Made by a program: the position numbers and the translations under genes | NCBI RefSeq assembly: GCF_001556865.1 | Contig: NZ_LSJY01000175.1 | Span: 1-64,000, forward strand | DNA length: 64,000 nt | Source: Sphingobium sp. CCH11-B1 | Lineage (GTDB): Bacteria; Pseudomonadota; Alphaproteobacteria; Sphingomonadales; Sphingomonadaceae | Direction of reading: 5' to 3' | The notes under the pieces: generated by a model | Seen by the model: the letters and a program-made list of their open reading frames with translations, nothing else | The model's database searches: none | What the model was told of the DNA's origin: nothing | Shown here: positions 26,685 to 36,300 of the stretch, piece after piece | Layout of the letters: every line of letters starts with the position of its first letter | How positions within the stretch are numbered: the stretch's first letter is position 1

Positions 26685-29252
26685 TCAATCCACGCTGGCC
26701 GTCGGCTTTTTCGTCGCCGGCTTCTTCGCCCCAGCCGGCTTCTTTGCCGGCGCCTTCTTCGAAGCCGCTTTCTTGGCCGGGGCCGTTTTCCCCTTCTTCG
26801 CCGGCGCCGCCGCCGCGCGCGCGTCGATCAACTGCGCCGCCTCCTCCAGCGTCAGCTGATCCTGCGCCACGGTCTTGGGCAGGGTCGCATTGGTCGTGCC
26901 GTCGGTGACATAGGCGCCGTAGCGCCCCTCCATCAGCCTGATCTCCGCCTCGGTGCGCGGATGCTTGCCCAGCACCTTCAGCGGCTCGCGCGCCGCGCCC
27001 CGTCCGCCCCGGTTCGCCGCCTCGGCCAGACGCACCACCGCGCTGTTCATGCCGATCTCGAAAATCTCCGCCGTACCCGACAGCTTTCCATATTTGCCGT
27101 CGTGCAGCAGATAGGGGCCGAACCGGCCGATATTGGCGACGATGGGGAGCCCGGTCTCCGGGTGCAGCCCCACCTCGCGCGGAAGACTGAGCAGCTTCAC
27201 CGCCCAGTCCAGCGTCATCTCGCCGTCGGGCAAATCCTTCGGAATCGAGCCGCGTTTCGCCTCCTTGCCCTCGCCCATCTCGATATAGGGACCAAAGCGC
27301 CCGGATTTCTTCACGATATCCTGCCCGGTCTCGGGATGCTGCCCCAACACCTCGGGGCCCGTATCCTCGCCTTCCTTGCCCCCTGGCTGGCCGAACTTGC
27401 GGGTATATTTGCACTCCGGATAGTTGGAGCAGGCGATGAATGCGCCGAAGCGTCCACCGCGCAGCGACAATTGCCCGTCGCCGCACAGCGGGCAGGCGCG
27501 CGGATTGCTGCCGTCCGCCTTGGGCGGAAACAGCATCGGTTCCAGAAACTTGTCGAGCGCGGCGGTAATGTCGGACGGTTTCTGCTCCATTACCTCGGCA
27601 GTCTTGGGCTTGAAGTCGCGCCAGAAGGCTTCGAGCACCGCCTGCCACTGGGCGCGCCCGCCGGAAATCTCGTCCAGCTCGTCCTCCAGCCCCGCCGTGA
27701 AGTCGTAGGACACATAGCGCTCGAAAAAGCGTTCAAGGAACGCCGTCACCAGCCGCCCGCTCTCCTCCGCGAAAAAGCGGTTTTTCTCGATCCGCACATA
27801 GTCGCGGTCCTTGAGCACCTGAAGCGTGGACGCATAGGTGGATGGCCGGCCGATGCCCAGTTCCTCCAGCTTCTTGACCAGCGAGGCTTCGGAATAACGC
27901 GGCGGCGGCTGGGTGAAATGCTGCTCGGCCGTGACCTTCTTCTTTGCCGGCGCATCGCCTTCGCTCATCCGCGGCAGCAGCTTGGAATCGTCGTCCTCGC
28001 TGTCGTCCCGCCCTTCCTCATAGAGTGCGAGGAAGCCAGGGAAGATCACCACCTGCCCGGTCGCGCGCAGGGCATGCTGCCCGGTGCCGTCCACCAGATC
28101 GACCGTCGTCCGCTCCAGCCGTGCGCTCGCCATCTGGCTCGCCAGCGCGCGCTTGAAGATGAGGTCGTAGAGCCGCGCATGATCGCCGCTGCCTACCTTG
28201 TCACGGCCGAACTCGGTCGGGCGGATCGCCTCGTGCGCTTCCTGCGCATTCTTGGCCTTGGTCTGATACTGGCGCGGCTTTTCCGGCAGGTAGCCACCAT
28301 CATAGCGTTCCGCGATCGCCCGCCTCGCAGCCGAAATGGCGCTGCCGTCCATCTGCACGCCATCGGTCCGCATATAGGTGATCGCGCCATCCTCATAGAG
28401 TTGCTGCGCGATCCGCATCGTATGGCTTGCCGAAAAACCGAGCTTGCGCGCGGCTTCCTGCTGCAACGTCGATGTCGTGAAGGGCGCGGGAGGGTTGCGG
28501 CTCACCGGCTTGGTCTCGACCTTGTCGATCGTGAAGCGACCCGCTTCCACATCGGCCTTGGCCGCCATTGCGTCGCCCTCCCGGCCGATGGTCAGCCGCT
28601 CGATCTTCTCCCCCTTCCAGCGAACAAGCCGCGCGGTGAAGGCTTGCCCGTCCTGCTCCATTTCGGCCGCGACGGACCAATATTCCTGGGGGACGAAACT
28701 CTCGATCTCGCGCTCCCGTTCGACTACAAGGCGCAGCGCGACCGACTGCACCCGCCCGGCGGACTTGGCGCCCGGCAGCTTGCGCCACAGGACCGGCGAC
28801 AGGGTAAAACCCACCAGATAGTCGAGGGCCCGACGCGCCCGATAGGCATCGATCAGATCCTCGTCCAGCGCGCGGGGCTGCGCCATCGCTTCGGTCACCG
28901 CCTGCTTGGTGATGGCGTTGAACGTAACGCGATCCACCTTCTGCGGCAGCGCTTTCTTGGCGCGCAGCACCTCCTGCACGTGCCAGCTGATCGCTTCCCC
29001 CTCGCGATCGGGGTCGGTCGCCAGGATCAGGCGATCCGCCTTCTTCGCCTCGTCGGCGATGGCTTTCAGCTGCTTGCCCTTGTCGCCATAATTTTCCCAC
29101 GACATCGCAAAGCCATTGTCGGGATCGACCGATCCGTCCTTGGCCGGCAGGTCGCGGATATGGCCGTAGCTGGCAAGGACGTGGAAATCGCCGCCCAGAT
29201 ATTTTTCGATGGTCTTCGCCTTGGCCGGCGATTCGACGATAACAAGCTGCAT
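26685..29252 (-). CDS. topA: DNA topoisomerase I
   Basis: This type IA topoisomerase relaxes negative supercoils. The 855-residue protein begins QLVIVESPAKAKTIEKYLG (TOPRIM), has the metal triad region ATDPDREGEAISWH, the active-site Tyr in ITYMRTDGVQ, and a C-terminal zinc-ribbon CPLC...CSNYPEC near residue 600 followed by topo_C repeats (GRFGPYI, GRFGPYLL, GRYGAYV). It ends in a Lys/Ala/Pro-rich histone-H1-like tail of about 45 residues (AKKAASKKAPAKK region). The start at ATG 29252 gives the universal TOPRIM N-terminus. Confidence 0.97.
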   Translation of the reverse strand: MQLVIVESPAKAKTIEKYLGGDFHVLASYGHIRDLPAKDGSVDPDNGFAMSWENYGDKGKQLKAIADEAKKADRLILATDPDREGEAISWHVQEVLRAKKALPQKVDRVTFNAITKQAVTEAMAQPRALDEDLIDAYRARRALDYLVGFTLSPVLWRKLPGAKSAGRVQSVALRLVVEREREIESFVPQEYWSVAAEMEQDGQAFTARLVRWKGEKIERLTIGREGDAMAAKADVEAGRFTIDKVETKPVSRNPPAPFTTSTLQQEAARKLGFSASHTMRIAQQLYEDGAITYMRTDGVQMDGSAISAARRAIAERYDGGYLPEKPRQYQTKAKNAQEAHEAIRPTEFGRDKVGSGDHARLYDLIFKRALASQMASARLERTTVDLVDGTGQHALRATGQVVIFPGFLALYEEGRDDSEDDDSKLLPRMSEGDAPAKKKVTAEQHFTQPPPRYSEASLVKKLEELGIGRPSTYASTLQVLKDRDYVRIEKNRFFAEESGRLVTAFLERFFERYVSYDFTAGLEDELDEISGGRAQWQAVLEAFWRDFKPKTAEVMEQKPSDITAALDKFLEPMLFPPKADGSNPRACPLCGDGQLSLRGGRFGAFIACSNYPECKYTRKFGQPGGKEGEDTGPEVLGQHPETGQDIVKKSGRFGPYIEMGEGKEAKRGSIPKDLPDGEMTLDWAVKLLSLPREVGLHPETGLPIVANIGRFGPYLLHDGKYGKLSGTAEIFEIGMNSAVVRLAEAANRGGRGAAREPLKVLGKHPRTEAEIRLMEGRYGAYVTDGTTNATLPKTVAQDQLTLEEAAQLIDARAAAAPAKKGKTAPAKKAASKKAPAKKPAGAKKPATKKPTASVD

Positions 29253-29324
29253 GGATGCCCCGGTTAAGTAATCTCTCACGTACACGCGCGAGGGTGGAAA
29301 GAAAGGACGGCGCGCGTCAAGCGT

Positions 29325-29966
29325 CTAGGACGGCACTCGCGCCGCCGCAATCCACGCCCATGCCGCCAGAGCGCACGCACCACCGCTCGCAAGCAGCATC
29401 GCGTCCTGCCGCAACATGGGGAACAGAGACGCCCCCGCCAAGGCGCCGGCTACCAGCCCGACCCACAACAAGGCATAGCCGGTCCAGCCGGGATGTCGCC
29501 GCCCGGTGAGCAGCCCCGACAGGCCAAAGCCAAGTCGCACCAGGCTGCCGGTCATATAGGTAAGGCCAAGCGGCGCCTCTCCCTCCCGCTCGAACACGGC
29601 ATTCTCCGCCCCCATGGCGATCGCCAGCAGCCCCGGCGTCCAGAGCCCCGGCCAACTGCCCGCCGCCGCCGCGCAACCCAGCAGCAGCGCAACCAGGAGC
29701 AACACCGCCGCGCTTTGCCGCCGCCCCGCTTTGGTCCCCACGACGGCTCCCAGAATGACCCCCGCAACGAAGCAGAGGATCAGCGTCCCTGCCGCCACCG
29801 CCTCGGCCCGCGCGCCCGCCAAGCCGACCGCGAGCCGGGTCGAATTGCCGCTCATGAAGGACACGAAAAAGCCGGACGTCGCCAGAAAGCCAAGCGCATC
29901 GACATAGCCCGCCAGAAAAGCGAGACAGACGGCCAGCGCCCGCAACGAGGGCGCGAAACGGATCAT
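29325..29966 (-). CDS. YoaK/DUF1275 family membrane protein
   Basis: This 213-residue inner-membrane protein has about six hydrophobic segments. The start RALAVCLAFLAGYVDALGFLA and the loop FFVSFMSGNSTRLAVGLA are the family hallmarks (GYxDA...MSGN). Function is unknown for the family; transport has been suggested. It starts at ATG 29966 and stands alone between topA and a REP-like palindrome. Confidence 0.85.
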   Translation of the reverse strand: MIRFAPSLRALAVCLAFLAGYVDALGFLATSGFFVSFMSGNSTRLAVGLAGARAEAVAAGTLILCFVAGVILGAVVGTKAGRRQSAAVLLLVALLLGCAAAAGSWPGLWTPGLLAIAMGAENAVFEREGEAPLGLTYMTGSLVRLGFGLSGLLTGRRHPGWTGYALLWVGLVAGALAGASLFPMLRQDAMLLASGGACALAAWAWIAAARVPS

Positions 29967-29989
29967 GATCTAAACACCTGTCCCCAACC

Positions 29990-30082
29990 CCGTCATGCCA
30001 GCGCGGGCTGGCCTCTCTCATCTTCTCTCAACGGCGCGATAAATCAATGAAAGCGGGATGCCAGCTTTCGCGGGCATGACGG
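29990..30082. repeat. REP-like palindrome (CCGTCATGCCAGCG family)
   Basis: The arm at 29990-30003 is complementary to 30069-30082 at 13 of 14 positions, with internal GCTGGC/GCCAGC matches. The unit is of the CGTCATGCC...GGCATGACG type common in Sphingomonadales. It fills the gap between dprA and the DUF1275 gene. Confidence 0.7.
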
Positions 30083-30089
30083 CGGGATA

Positions 30090-30980
30090 TCATGCCAGAC
30101 TCACCCTGCCCCCCGCGTGCCGCTCCAGCCGTCCGCCCAATTCCAGTTCCAGCAGCACCGTCTGCACCACCGCCGGCGACAGCCCTGACAAGCGGATCAG
30201 TTCGTCGACCGGCACCGCCGCATGGCCCAGCAGCGCCACCACCGCCGCCCGTTCGCTCTCCGCCACATCGCTCGACACCGGCTCGCCGACGAAGTCGAAG
30301 GATTTCGGGGCCGCCTCCACTACCACCGTGCCAAGCGCCAGCCCGGCGATGATCCGGTTGCGTGCCGGGAAATGCCGGGAAAGCGGCTGCACGCCGGGCG
30401 GATGTTCGGTCACAAGCAGCCCGCGGTCGGCCACCTGGTCCTGCAGGACGGCATTTTCCGGCGGAAACACGACGTCGATGCCGCAGGCGATGACGGCGAT
30501 CGTCCCGCTGTCGATCGATCCGCGATGTGCCTCCGTATCGATCCCGCGGGCAAGGCCCGAAACGACCACCGCATCATGCTGTCCGATATCCTGCGCCAGC
30601 GTCCGCGCGAACCGGCATGCCACCGCCGATGCGTTGCGCGCGCCGACCATAGCGACGCAGGGCCGCCCCGCGAGCGTCGCATCACCCTTGACGATCAGCG
30701 CGGGCGGCGCCCCATCCATCTGGTCGAGCAGCACGGGATAATCGGCGTCGCCCATCAGCAGGTAACGTGCACCCAGCGCGCGTGATGCCGCGATCTCACG
30801 CTCGACCGCACCGGCGTCGGCCACGCTCGCGCGCCCCCCGCCGCGCTCGGCCAGCATCGGTATTGCGCGCAATGCCTCCTGAGCAGACCCGAAGCGCGCC
30901 AGCAACTGCCGATAGCTGACGGGCCCGATGCGCGGCGACCGGATGAGGCGGAGGCGGTCGAGCCGCTCGCCCTCGCTCAC
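30090..30980 (-). CDS. dprA: DprA-like DNA-processing protein with an internal deletion
   Basis: DprA loads RecA on incoming single-stranded DNA during transformation. The 296-residue product has an N-terminal SAM-like region and most of the Rossmann-like domain: [45 protein letters not shown] and [22 protein letters not shown]. After VVVEAA (residue 224) the usual block with a SGSLITA-type motif, a VPG motif and an RExGA-type motif, about 55-60 residues, is absent. The sequence jumps to a linker and the C-terminal winged-helix ([28 protein letters not shown]). The frame is intact. GTG 30980 overlaps the plsY stop (GTGA). Activity is doubtful. Confidence 0.85.
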   Translation of the reverse strand: MSEGERLDRLRLIRSPRIGPVSYRQLLARFGSAQEALRAIPMLAERGGGRASVADAGAVEREIAASRALGARYLLMGDADYPVLLDQMDGAPPALIVKGDATLAGRPCVAMVGARNASAVACRFARTLAQDIGQHDAVVVSGLARGIDTEAHRGSIDSGTIAVIACGIDVVFPPENAVLQDQVADRGLLVTEHPPGVQPLSRHFPARNRIIAGLALGTVVVEAAPKSFDFVGEPVSSDVAESERAAVVALLGHAAVPVDELIRLSGLSPAVVQTVLLELELGGRLERHAGGRVSLA

Positions 30981-31576
30981 TCCTTGCTGGACCCGATCTT
31001 GGGCTCAGCACCCTTCATCAGCCGCCCGATATTTTCACGGTGCCGCCACAGCAGGATCAGCGCCATGGCAAGGCTGACGGGGATCAGGTCGATCCGCCCG
31101 AATGCCCACATTGCGATAGGAGCGCTTATCGCCGCCGACATGCCGCCCACCGAAGACCAGCGCGTTCCGAACAACATCCCCAGCCACACGACCGCGAACA
31201 GGATTCCGGCGGGCCAGTGCAGTGCCGTCACCACGCCCATCATCGTCGCCACGCCCTTACCGCCAGCGAAGCGCAACCAGACCGGATAACAATGGCCGAT
31301 GAAGGCCATCGCCCCCGCTATCGGCCCGCCCCCGTCCAGCAGCGCCGCGCCGATCAGCACGGCGGCAACGCCCTTCAGCAGGTCGAGCAGCAATGTCGCC
31401 GCCGCCAGTCCCTTGCGCCCCGTTCGCAGAACATTGGTCGCGCCGATATTGCCGGAACCGATCTGCCGCAGGTCACCCGCGCCCGCGATCCGCGTCAGGA
31501 TGATGCCGAAGGGAATGGAGCCAAGCAAATAGCCCAGCAGCAGCACGAAAGCAGGAAGAAGCCAGGGAGGTGTCAT
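30977..31576 (-). CDS. plsY: Glycerol-3-phosphate acyltransferase PlsY
   Basis: This inner-membrane enzyme transfers an acyl group from acyl-phosphate to glycerol-3-phosphate, the first step in phospholipid synthesis. The 199-residue product has about five membrane segments and the three PlsY motifs: GSIPFG with [31 protein letters not shown] and the later hydrophobic region with [13 protein letters not shown] 31576 is preceded by GGGAGGTGTC. It overlaps dprA by 4 bp. Confidence 0.95.
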   Translation of the reverse strand: MTPPWLLPAFVLLLGYLLGSIPFGIILTRIAGAGDLRQIGSGNIGATNVLRTGRKGLAAATLLLDLLKGVAAVLIGAALLDGGGPIAGAMAFIGHCYPVWLRFAGGKGVATMMGVVTALHWPAGILFAVVWLGMLFGTRWSSVGGMSAAISAPIAMWAFGRIDLIPVSLAMALILLWRHRENIGRLMKGAEPKIGSSKE

Positions 31577-31783
31577 GAATCCGCCGGTAAAATGTGCCCG
31601 CGACCATAGCGTGACAGAGCGCCGGAGCAATGGTCGACGCCATAAATAGCATCATGATCCCTATTCGACGTCTTGGTCGAGTGTGGCGCTCACCGGAAAC
31701 CTCCGGTCACGCTCGCCCGATGTGTCATCGCGCTTGCATTCCACAGCCCCGTGCCTACCCTGTGTCCGCACCCGGAGCCCGCG

Positions 31784-32242
31784 ATGACCGACACCCCCTT
31801 GGACACGCTTCTCAACGGCTGGACCAGCATGGCGCTCGCCCCGCAGAAGCTCTGGCAATCCTTCAACAATGGCTGGTCGTTCGGCAATGTGACGATCAGC
31901 AGCCAAAACAGCAGCGCGCCCGAAACCGAGCAGGCGATCGTCGCGGTGGAAAGCTATGGCCGGCAGATCGGGAAGCTGATGGACGCCGTCGACCTGCTGA
32001 TCAAGCGCGAGCCCGACTGGGAGGATACAGAAGCATTCGCCGAAGTGGATAAGCTCAAGGCCCGGATCGAGGGCGTGAAACGCGATATGGCCGTCCGCCG
32101 CATCGATCAGTTGCGCGGCGATCTCGCGACGCTGCGCGCGTCGGACGATCCGGCGGACACGGCCCGCTATGACGCCTGTCTCGACGCGCTCCGCCGCCTG
32201 CTGGACGAAATGGCGGGCAAGGCGAAGCCCGCAGGCGGTTGA
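31784..32242 (+). CDS. Conserved-looking helical protein of unknown function
   Basis: The 152-residue soluble protein starts at ATG 31784 (GGAG eight bases upstream). It begins TDTPLDTLLNGWTSMALAPQ, has a Ser/Asn-rich stretch (NVTISSQNSS) and then a long, charged, probably helical or coiled-coil region (AVESYGRQIGKLMDAVDLLI through RRLLDEMAGK). I do not recognise a family. It precedes murI by 31 bp and may be co-transcribed. Phasin-like size and helicity are noted, but no phasin motif is visible. Confidence 0.7.
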   Translation: MTDTPLDTLLNGWTSMALAPQKLWQSFNNGWSFGNVTISSQNSSAPETEQAIVAVESYGRQIGKLMDAVDLLIKREPDWEDTEAFAEVDKLKARIEGVKRDMAVRRIDQLRGDLATLRASDDPADTARYDACLDALRRLLDEMAGKAKPAGG

Positions 32243-32273
32243 CAGCGACGTCTGAGCTGACGACACAGCGGCG

Positions 32274-33077
32274 ATGACGGTCGCTCCCAACGCCCCCATC
32301 CTCTTCTTCGATTCCGGCGTCGGCGGCCTGTCCATCCTCGCTCCGGCGCGCGCCGCTTTGCCCACCGCGCCCATCGTCTATGCAGCCGACAGCGCGGGTT
32401 TTCCCTACGGAACCAAGAGCGAGGCGGAAATCGCGGCGCGGGTGCCAGCGTTGCTGGGCCGGCTGGTCGAGCGCTATCGCCCCCGTATCGCCGTTATCGC
32501 CTGCAACACCGCATCCACCATCGCGCTCCAGCATGTGCGCGCGGCGCTCGACATTCCCGTGGTCGGCACCGTGCCTGCGATCAAGCTTGCGGCGCTTTTG
32601 TCGAAGAGCAGGGTCTTCGGCGTGCTGGGCACCGACGCGACCGTGCGTCAGCCCTATGTGGACAGGCTGACGGCGGAACATGGCGCGGATTGTACGGTGC
32701 TGCGACACGGGTCGGCCGCGCTGGTACAACTTGCCGAAGCGAAGTTGCGTGGAGAACCGCTAGATCCTGCTGTCGCGCGGGATGCGCTGGCCGGGTTGAT
32801 CGATCAGCCGGGCGGCGACGCCATGGATGTCGTGGTTCTTGCCTGCACGCACTTTCCGCTGGTGGAGGCCGAACTGGCCGCCGCCGCGCCCCATCCCATG
32901 ACGTTCGTGCACGGCGGCGACGGCATCGCCCGGCGCATCCAGTATCTGACGCAAGGCCAACCCTGGCCCGCTGCGCCCTTGCCCGGCATTGCGGTGTTCA
33001 CCCGGCTCGACCGGAGTACCGATCCGCTCCGCCCTGCCCTCGCCGCTTACGGACTTGACCGGATAGAAGCCCTATAA
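32274..33077 (+). CDS. murI: Glutamate racemase
   Basis: This cofactor-independent racemase makes D-glutamate for peptidoglycan. The 267-residue product has ILFFDSGVGGLSIL at the N-terminus, the substrate motif DSAGFPYG, the first catalytic Cys in IACNTASTIA (about residue 77) and the second in VLACTHFPLVE (about residue 190). A standard member of the Asp/Glu racemase family. Confidence 0.95.
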   Translation: MTVAPNAPILFFDSGVGGLSILAPARAALPTAPIVYAADSAGFPYGTKSEAEIAARVPALLGRLVERYRPRIAVIACNTASTIALQHVRAALDIPVVGTVPAIKLAALLSKSRVFGVLGTDATVRQPYVDRLTAEHGADCTVLRHGSAALVQLAEAKLRGEPLDPAVARDALAGLIDQPGGDAMDVVVLACTHFPLVEAELAAAAPHPMTFVHGGDGIARRIQYLTQGQPWPAAPLPGIAVFTRLDRSTDPLRPALAAYGLDRIEAL

Positions 33078-33082
33078 ATTGC

Positions 33083-33162
33083 GGGCTTCAGTGAAAGCCG
33101 GAGCCGAGGGTCGATGTGCGCCCCCTTGGCCCCAGGGCTCCCGCTTTCGAGCGAGCATTGCG
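33083..33162 (+). other. Structured leader region between murI and hemA
   Basis: Starting six bases after murI, the arms at 33093-33105 and 33136-33148 (GAAAGCCGGAGCC against GGCTCCCGCTTTC) pair with one mismatch. A nested hairpin GGCTT-AAGCC and a UUCG tetraloop hairpin (CGCTTTCGAGCG, about 33142-33153) overlap them as alternatives. There is no T-run. It may be a leader of the small ORF or of hemA, or a transcript-end structure. No known riboswitch class is recognised. Confidence 0.35.
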
Positions 33163-33173
33163 TGGAAGGGATC

Positions 33174-33275
33174 ATGGGTAGCAGCGCCATAGACAAAAGG
33201 TCCAATCACCTTGATCGCATTTTGCCGCTAAGTTGCGAGCGTTTAGCGCTGGCAAAACGCCGGTCGGGCGGGTAA
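33174..33275 (+). CDS. Possible small basic protein or leader peptide, 33 residues
   Basis: ATG 33174 is preceded by GGAAGGGATC, a good ribosome binding site. The 33-residue product starts GSSAIDKRSNHLDRILPLSC and ends ERLALAKRRSGG; it is Lys/Arg-rich. The same frame is open back to ATG 33114. It ends 68 bp before hemA. No family is recognised; it could be a leader peptide or chance. Confidence 0.35.
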   Translation: MGSSAIDKRSNHLDRILPLSCERLALAKRRSGG

Positions 33276-33343
33276 ATGCGACGTCGAGGCAGAGGATGGC
33301 GCGACACGCATAACCGGCGCGCGGGAACGGGAAGACAGTCGTA

Positions 33344-34570
33344 GTGAACTACAAGCATATCTTTTCGCAGGCAATCGACCGCCTTCATAGCGAAGGCCGC
33401 TACCGCGTGTTCATCGATATTCTGCGCAACAAGGGGGCTTTTCCCAACGCCCGCTGCTTCCACGGTCATAACGGGCCCAAGCCGATCACCGTATGGTGCT
33501 CCAACGACTATCTTGCCATGGGCCAGCACCCCAAAGTGGTCGCCGCGATGGAAGAGGCGCTGCACGATGTCGGCGCTGGCTCCGGCGGCACCCGCAACAT
33601 TGGCGGCAACACCCATTATCATGTCGATCTGGAGTCGGAACTGGCTGATCTGCATGGCAAGGAAGCGGCCCTGCTTTTCACGTCCGGCTATGTGTCGAAC
33701 GAAGCGACGCTATCGACGCTGGCAAAACTGCTGCCGGGCTGCATCATCTTTTCCGACGAACTGAACCACGCCTCGATGATTGCGGGGATCCGCAACTCGG
33801 GTTGCGAAAAGCGCGTCTTCCGCCATAATGACGTCGATCACCTGCGCGAGTTGCTCGCTGCCGAAGATCCTGAAGCACCCAAGCTGATCGCCTTTGAAAG
33901 CGTATATTCGATGGACGGCGACATCGCCCCCATCGCCGCGATCTGCGATCTTGCGGACGAGTATAACGCCCTCACCTATCTGGACGAGGTCCATGCGGTC
34001 GGCATGTACGGCCCGCGCGGCGGCGGCATTTCGGAACGGGATGATGTCGCCGATCGCGTGACCATCATCGAAGGGACGCTGGGCAAGGCGTTCGGCGTCA
34101 TGGGCGGCTATATCGCGGCCGACCAGATGATCGTGGACGTGATCCGCAGCTATGCGCCCGGCTTCATCTTCACCACATCGCTCTCGCCCGTGCTGGTCGC
34201 GGGCGTGCTGGCAAGCGTGCGCCACCTGAAAGCATCGAGCGAGGAGCGCGAGGGCCAGCAGGCGTCGTCAGCGCTCCTCAAGCAACTGATGCGCGACGCG
34301 GGGCTGCCGGTCATGCCATCGGTCACCCACATCGTCCCGCTCATGGTCGGCGATCCGGTGAAGGCGAAGCGGATCAGCGACATATTGCTGGCCGAATATG
34401 GCGCCTATGTGCAGCCGATCAACTATCCGACGGTACCCCGGGGGACCGAACGGCTGCGCTTCACGCCGGGGCCGGCGCATGACGAACCGATGATGCGCGA
34501 CCTTGTGAACGCGCTGGTCGAAATCTGGGACCGGCTCGATCTTGAACTGATGGAACGGCAAGCGGCCTGA
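33344..34570 (+). CDS. hemA: 5-aminolevulinate synthase
   Basis: This PLP enzyme condenses glycine and succinyl-CoA, the committed step of tetrapyrrole synthesis in alphaproteobacteria. The 408-residue product opens [21 protein letters not shown] and has [44 protein letters not shown], and the PLP lysine in [16 protein letters not shown] (about residue 248). The start is GTG 33344. The succinyl-CoA it uses links it biochemically to the methylmalonyl-CoA pathway elsewhere in the window. Confidence 0.97.
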   Translation: MNYKHIFSQAIDRLHSEGRYRVFIDILRNKGAFPNARCFHGHNGPKPITVWCSNDYLAMGQHPKVVAAMEEALHDVGAGSGGTRNIGGNTHYHVDLESELADLHGKEAALLFTSGYVSNEATLSTLAKLLPGCIIFSDELNHASMIAGIRNSGCEKRVFRHNDVDHLRELLAAEDPEAPKLIAFESVYSMDGDIAPIAAICDLADEYNALTYLDEVHAVGMYGPRGGGISERDDVADRVTIIEGTLGKAFGVMGGYIAADQMIVDVIRSYAPGFIFTTSLSPVLVAGVLASVRHLKASSEEREGQQASSALLKQLMRDAGLPVMPSVTHIVPLMVGDPVKAKRISDILLAEYGAYVQPINYPTVPRGTERLRFTPGPAHDEPMMRDLVNALVEIWDRLDLELMERQAA

Positions 34571-34578
34571 TCGGGTCG

Positions 34579-35484
34579 CTAGTCGTTTCTGGTGCGGCTG
34601 TAGAGGATGGACAGCCCGCTTAGCGATCCGTTGCGCAGTTGAAAAAGCTGGCTGGGGGTTTGTTGCAGCAATTGCCGCAGCTTGCCCTTTCCTTCGAACG
34701 CGGCGCGAAATGTTGCCGACAGGTTCCGCTTTGCGATGGTTTCGAACACCGACCCACACAGGTAGATGCCGTCCCACGCCGTGAAGGTCAGCGTCACTTC
34801 GGCGCTGTAGCGGCCAAGCAGCACCGCGAATTTCTTGTCGAGTTCGGGCCCGACGACCGGGCGATGCAATGTCAGGCCGTCCATCAGGTCGAACAGAATA
34901 TGTTCGTAGGATGCTGTCCCATGCCGGACGATGCTCGCCTTCGCCATGGCCCAGTCCTCCTCGTCGTGAATGGCGTAGGGCGTGTGGCCCGCCTCGCTTT
35001 CGACGATCTTCAGGAAGCCATCACGCCGGTCGACACAAGCCGCGCCAAGCCCGCCGCGCCAAGCCGAAATAATGGCATGCCTGCCCTTTTGCGAACGCGT
35101 CCGGTCCAACGGGCCGCCGAAGGGCACGGCCCGGGGATGGTCAGCCGTCGCCCATGCGGTCGCGGCGACATCGTTCACGATCACCGGCTCTCCGCCCGTC
35201 ACCGCAGATAGGCCGGACAAAGAGATAAACCAGCGCCCGTTCGTCGTGCGAACCGTGGCTCCATTCACCGCGCCGGCGATGGACATGAAAAGCTTCGTGT
35301 CCCGCAGGCTCAGCCGGGTTTGCGCGGCATAGCGCATCAATGCGTCAGTAAATGTAGGACAATCACTGGCGGCGATATGCTCGACGCCATGAACATCGCC
35401 TGGAATGGAGGAAGGCAGGGCGAAATCCACGCCATCGGACCCGACGCACGCAAGAATGGCGGAATTACTTTGCCCTCTGGGCAT
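34579..35484 (-). CDS. Glucokinase-like protein with degenerate motifs
   Basis: The 301-residue product aligns by eye with the Glk family of the actin/hexokinase fold: FMSIAGAVNGATVRTTNGRWFIS, the VIVNDVAATAWA block that holds the catalytic Asp, WRGGLGAAC in place of the usual GTGLG, SEAGHTPYA in place of the GxxGH motif, and a C-terminal GIYLCGSV. The N-terminal phosphate-1 motif (DxGGT) is not recognisable (ILACVGSDGVDF instead). It may be inactive as a kinase or have shifted substrate. ATG 35484 is the likely start. It converges with hemA, 8 bp apart. Confidence 0.7.
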   Translation of the reverse strand: MPRGQSNSAILACVGSDGVDFALPSSIPGDVHGVEHIAASDCPTFTDALMRYAAQTRLSLRDTKLFMSIAGAVNGATVRTTNGRWFISLSGLSAVTGGEPVIVNDVAATAWATADHPRAVPFGGPLDRTRSQKGRHAIISAWRGGLGAACVDRRDGFLKIVESEAGHTPYAIHDEEDWAMAKASIVRHGTASYEHILFDLMDGLTLHRPVVGPELDKKFAVLLGRYSAEVTLTFTAWDGIYLCGSVFETIAKRNLSATFRAAFEGKGKLRQLLQQTPSQLFQLRNGSLSGLSILYSRTRND

Positions 35485-35640
35485 TATCGCTGGCTGCACG
35501 CAGCCGTCCTCCCCTGTTGTCGGCCTTGTCGCCGAATAAGAAGAGCGTAGCGATATTACGACACAAGACAATATCTGGATAAATTGTTGCCGAGAAATTG
35601 ATCGGATCCGGCAATTTGTCGGACTGATCCCAGATCTTCC

Positions 35641-36300
35641 TTAGTTTCTGCCTGTATCGGGGACCATAATCGTGCCGCGAAAGCAGTAGCCGCGATAGAG
35701 CGAAAGGTTGAGAGAATGTCCGCCATAATGGCGCGCGGCTGCTTCGATTGCATTCGCGATGCCGGGCCTTGGCGAGACGTGGAACTGCGCCAGCCAGTTC
35801 AATAACAGGGTTTTCCAGAGGCGCGGCCATCCTTCCTGCTGACCGAAATCGACGATATCCAGCCGCCCGCCTGGGGCGACGCAGCGCGCCGCCTGCGCCA
35901 GTGCCGCTTCCCATCCCGGGATCATCGACAGGGCGTAGCTGATGAATATGCGGTCGAACCGCGCCCGCCCGAACAGCGACTGCGGATCGAAGGCACAGGC
36001 ATCGCCCTTTGCCAGCATCACCCGATCCGACAGGCCGGCCCTGGTGACGGAGGCGCGGGCAGTGTTCAGCATCGCCTCGCTGATGTCCACGCCATGCAAC
36101 TGGGCGTCCGGCCACGCCTTTCCCGCTGCAATCAGGTTGCGCCCGGTCCCGCAGCCGATTTCAAGCACGGTCCCGCCAGGCGGCGGGGCCAGATCTTTGA
36201 TCATCCCGTCGCGGCCAAGCAGATAATATTTGCGGGTCAGGTCATAGATGTGCCGCTGATAGCGATAGACCCCGTCCATCAGCCGCCCATGCTCGCTCAT
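35641..36300 (-). CDS. btaB: BtaB, diacylglycerylhomoserine N-methyltransferase
   Basis: This SAM-dependent enzyme methylates diacylglycerylhomoserine three times to give the betaine lipid DGTS. The 219-residue product has YDLTRKYYLLGRD near the N-terminus, the SAM motif GGTVLEIGCGTGRNLIAAG, VDISEAML, and FISYALSMIPGW. ATG 36300 overlaps the btaA stop (ATGA). Assignment rests on the methyltransferase fold and its pairing with btaA. Confidence 0.92.
   Translation of the reverse strand: MSEHGRLMDGVYRYQRHIYDLTRKYYLLGRDGMIKDLAPPPGGTVLEIGCGTGRNLIAAGKAWPDAQLHGVDISEAMLNTARASVTRAGLSDRVMLAKGDACAFDPQSLFGRARFDRIFISYALSMIPGWEAALAQAARCVAPGGRLDIVDFGQQEGWPRLWKTLLLNWLAQFHVSPRPGIANAIEAAARHYGGHSLNLSLYRGYCFRGTIMVPDTGRN

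Noticed and set aside
33055..33080. TTGACC and TATAAAT near the end of murI as a promoter for hemA
   Set aside because: The two elements are only about 12 bp apart, too close for a sigma-70 promoter.
35560..35640. AT-rich inverted segments downstream of btaB as a possible foreign DNA boundary
   Set aside because: The AT-rich patch is under 100 bp, both flanking genes have normal composition, and a partial TTGCCG/CGGCAA stem fits a btaB transcript end.
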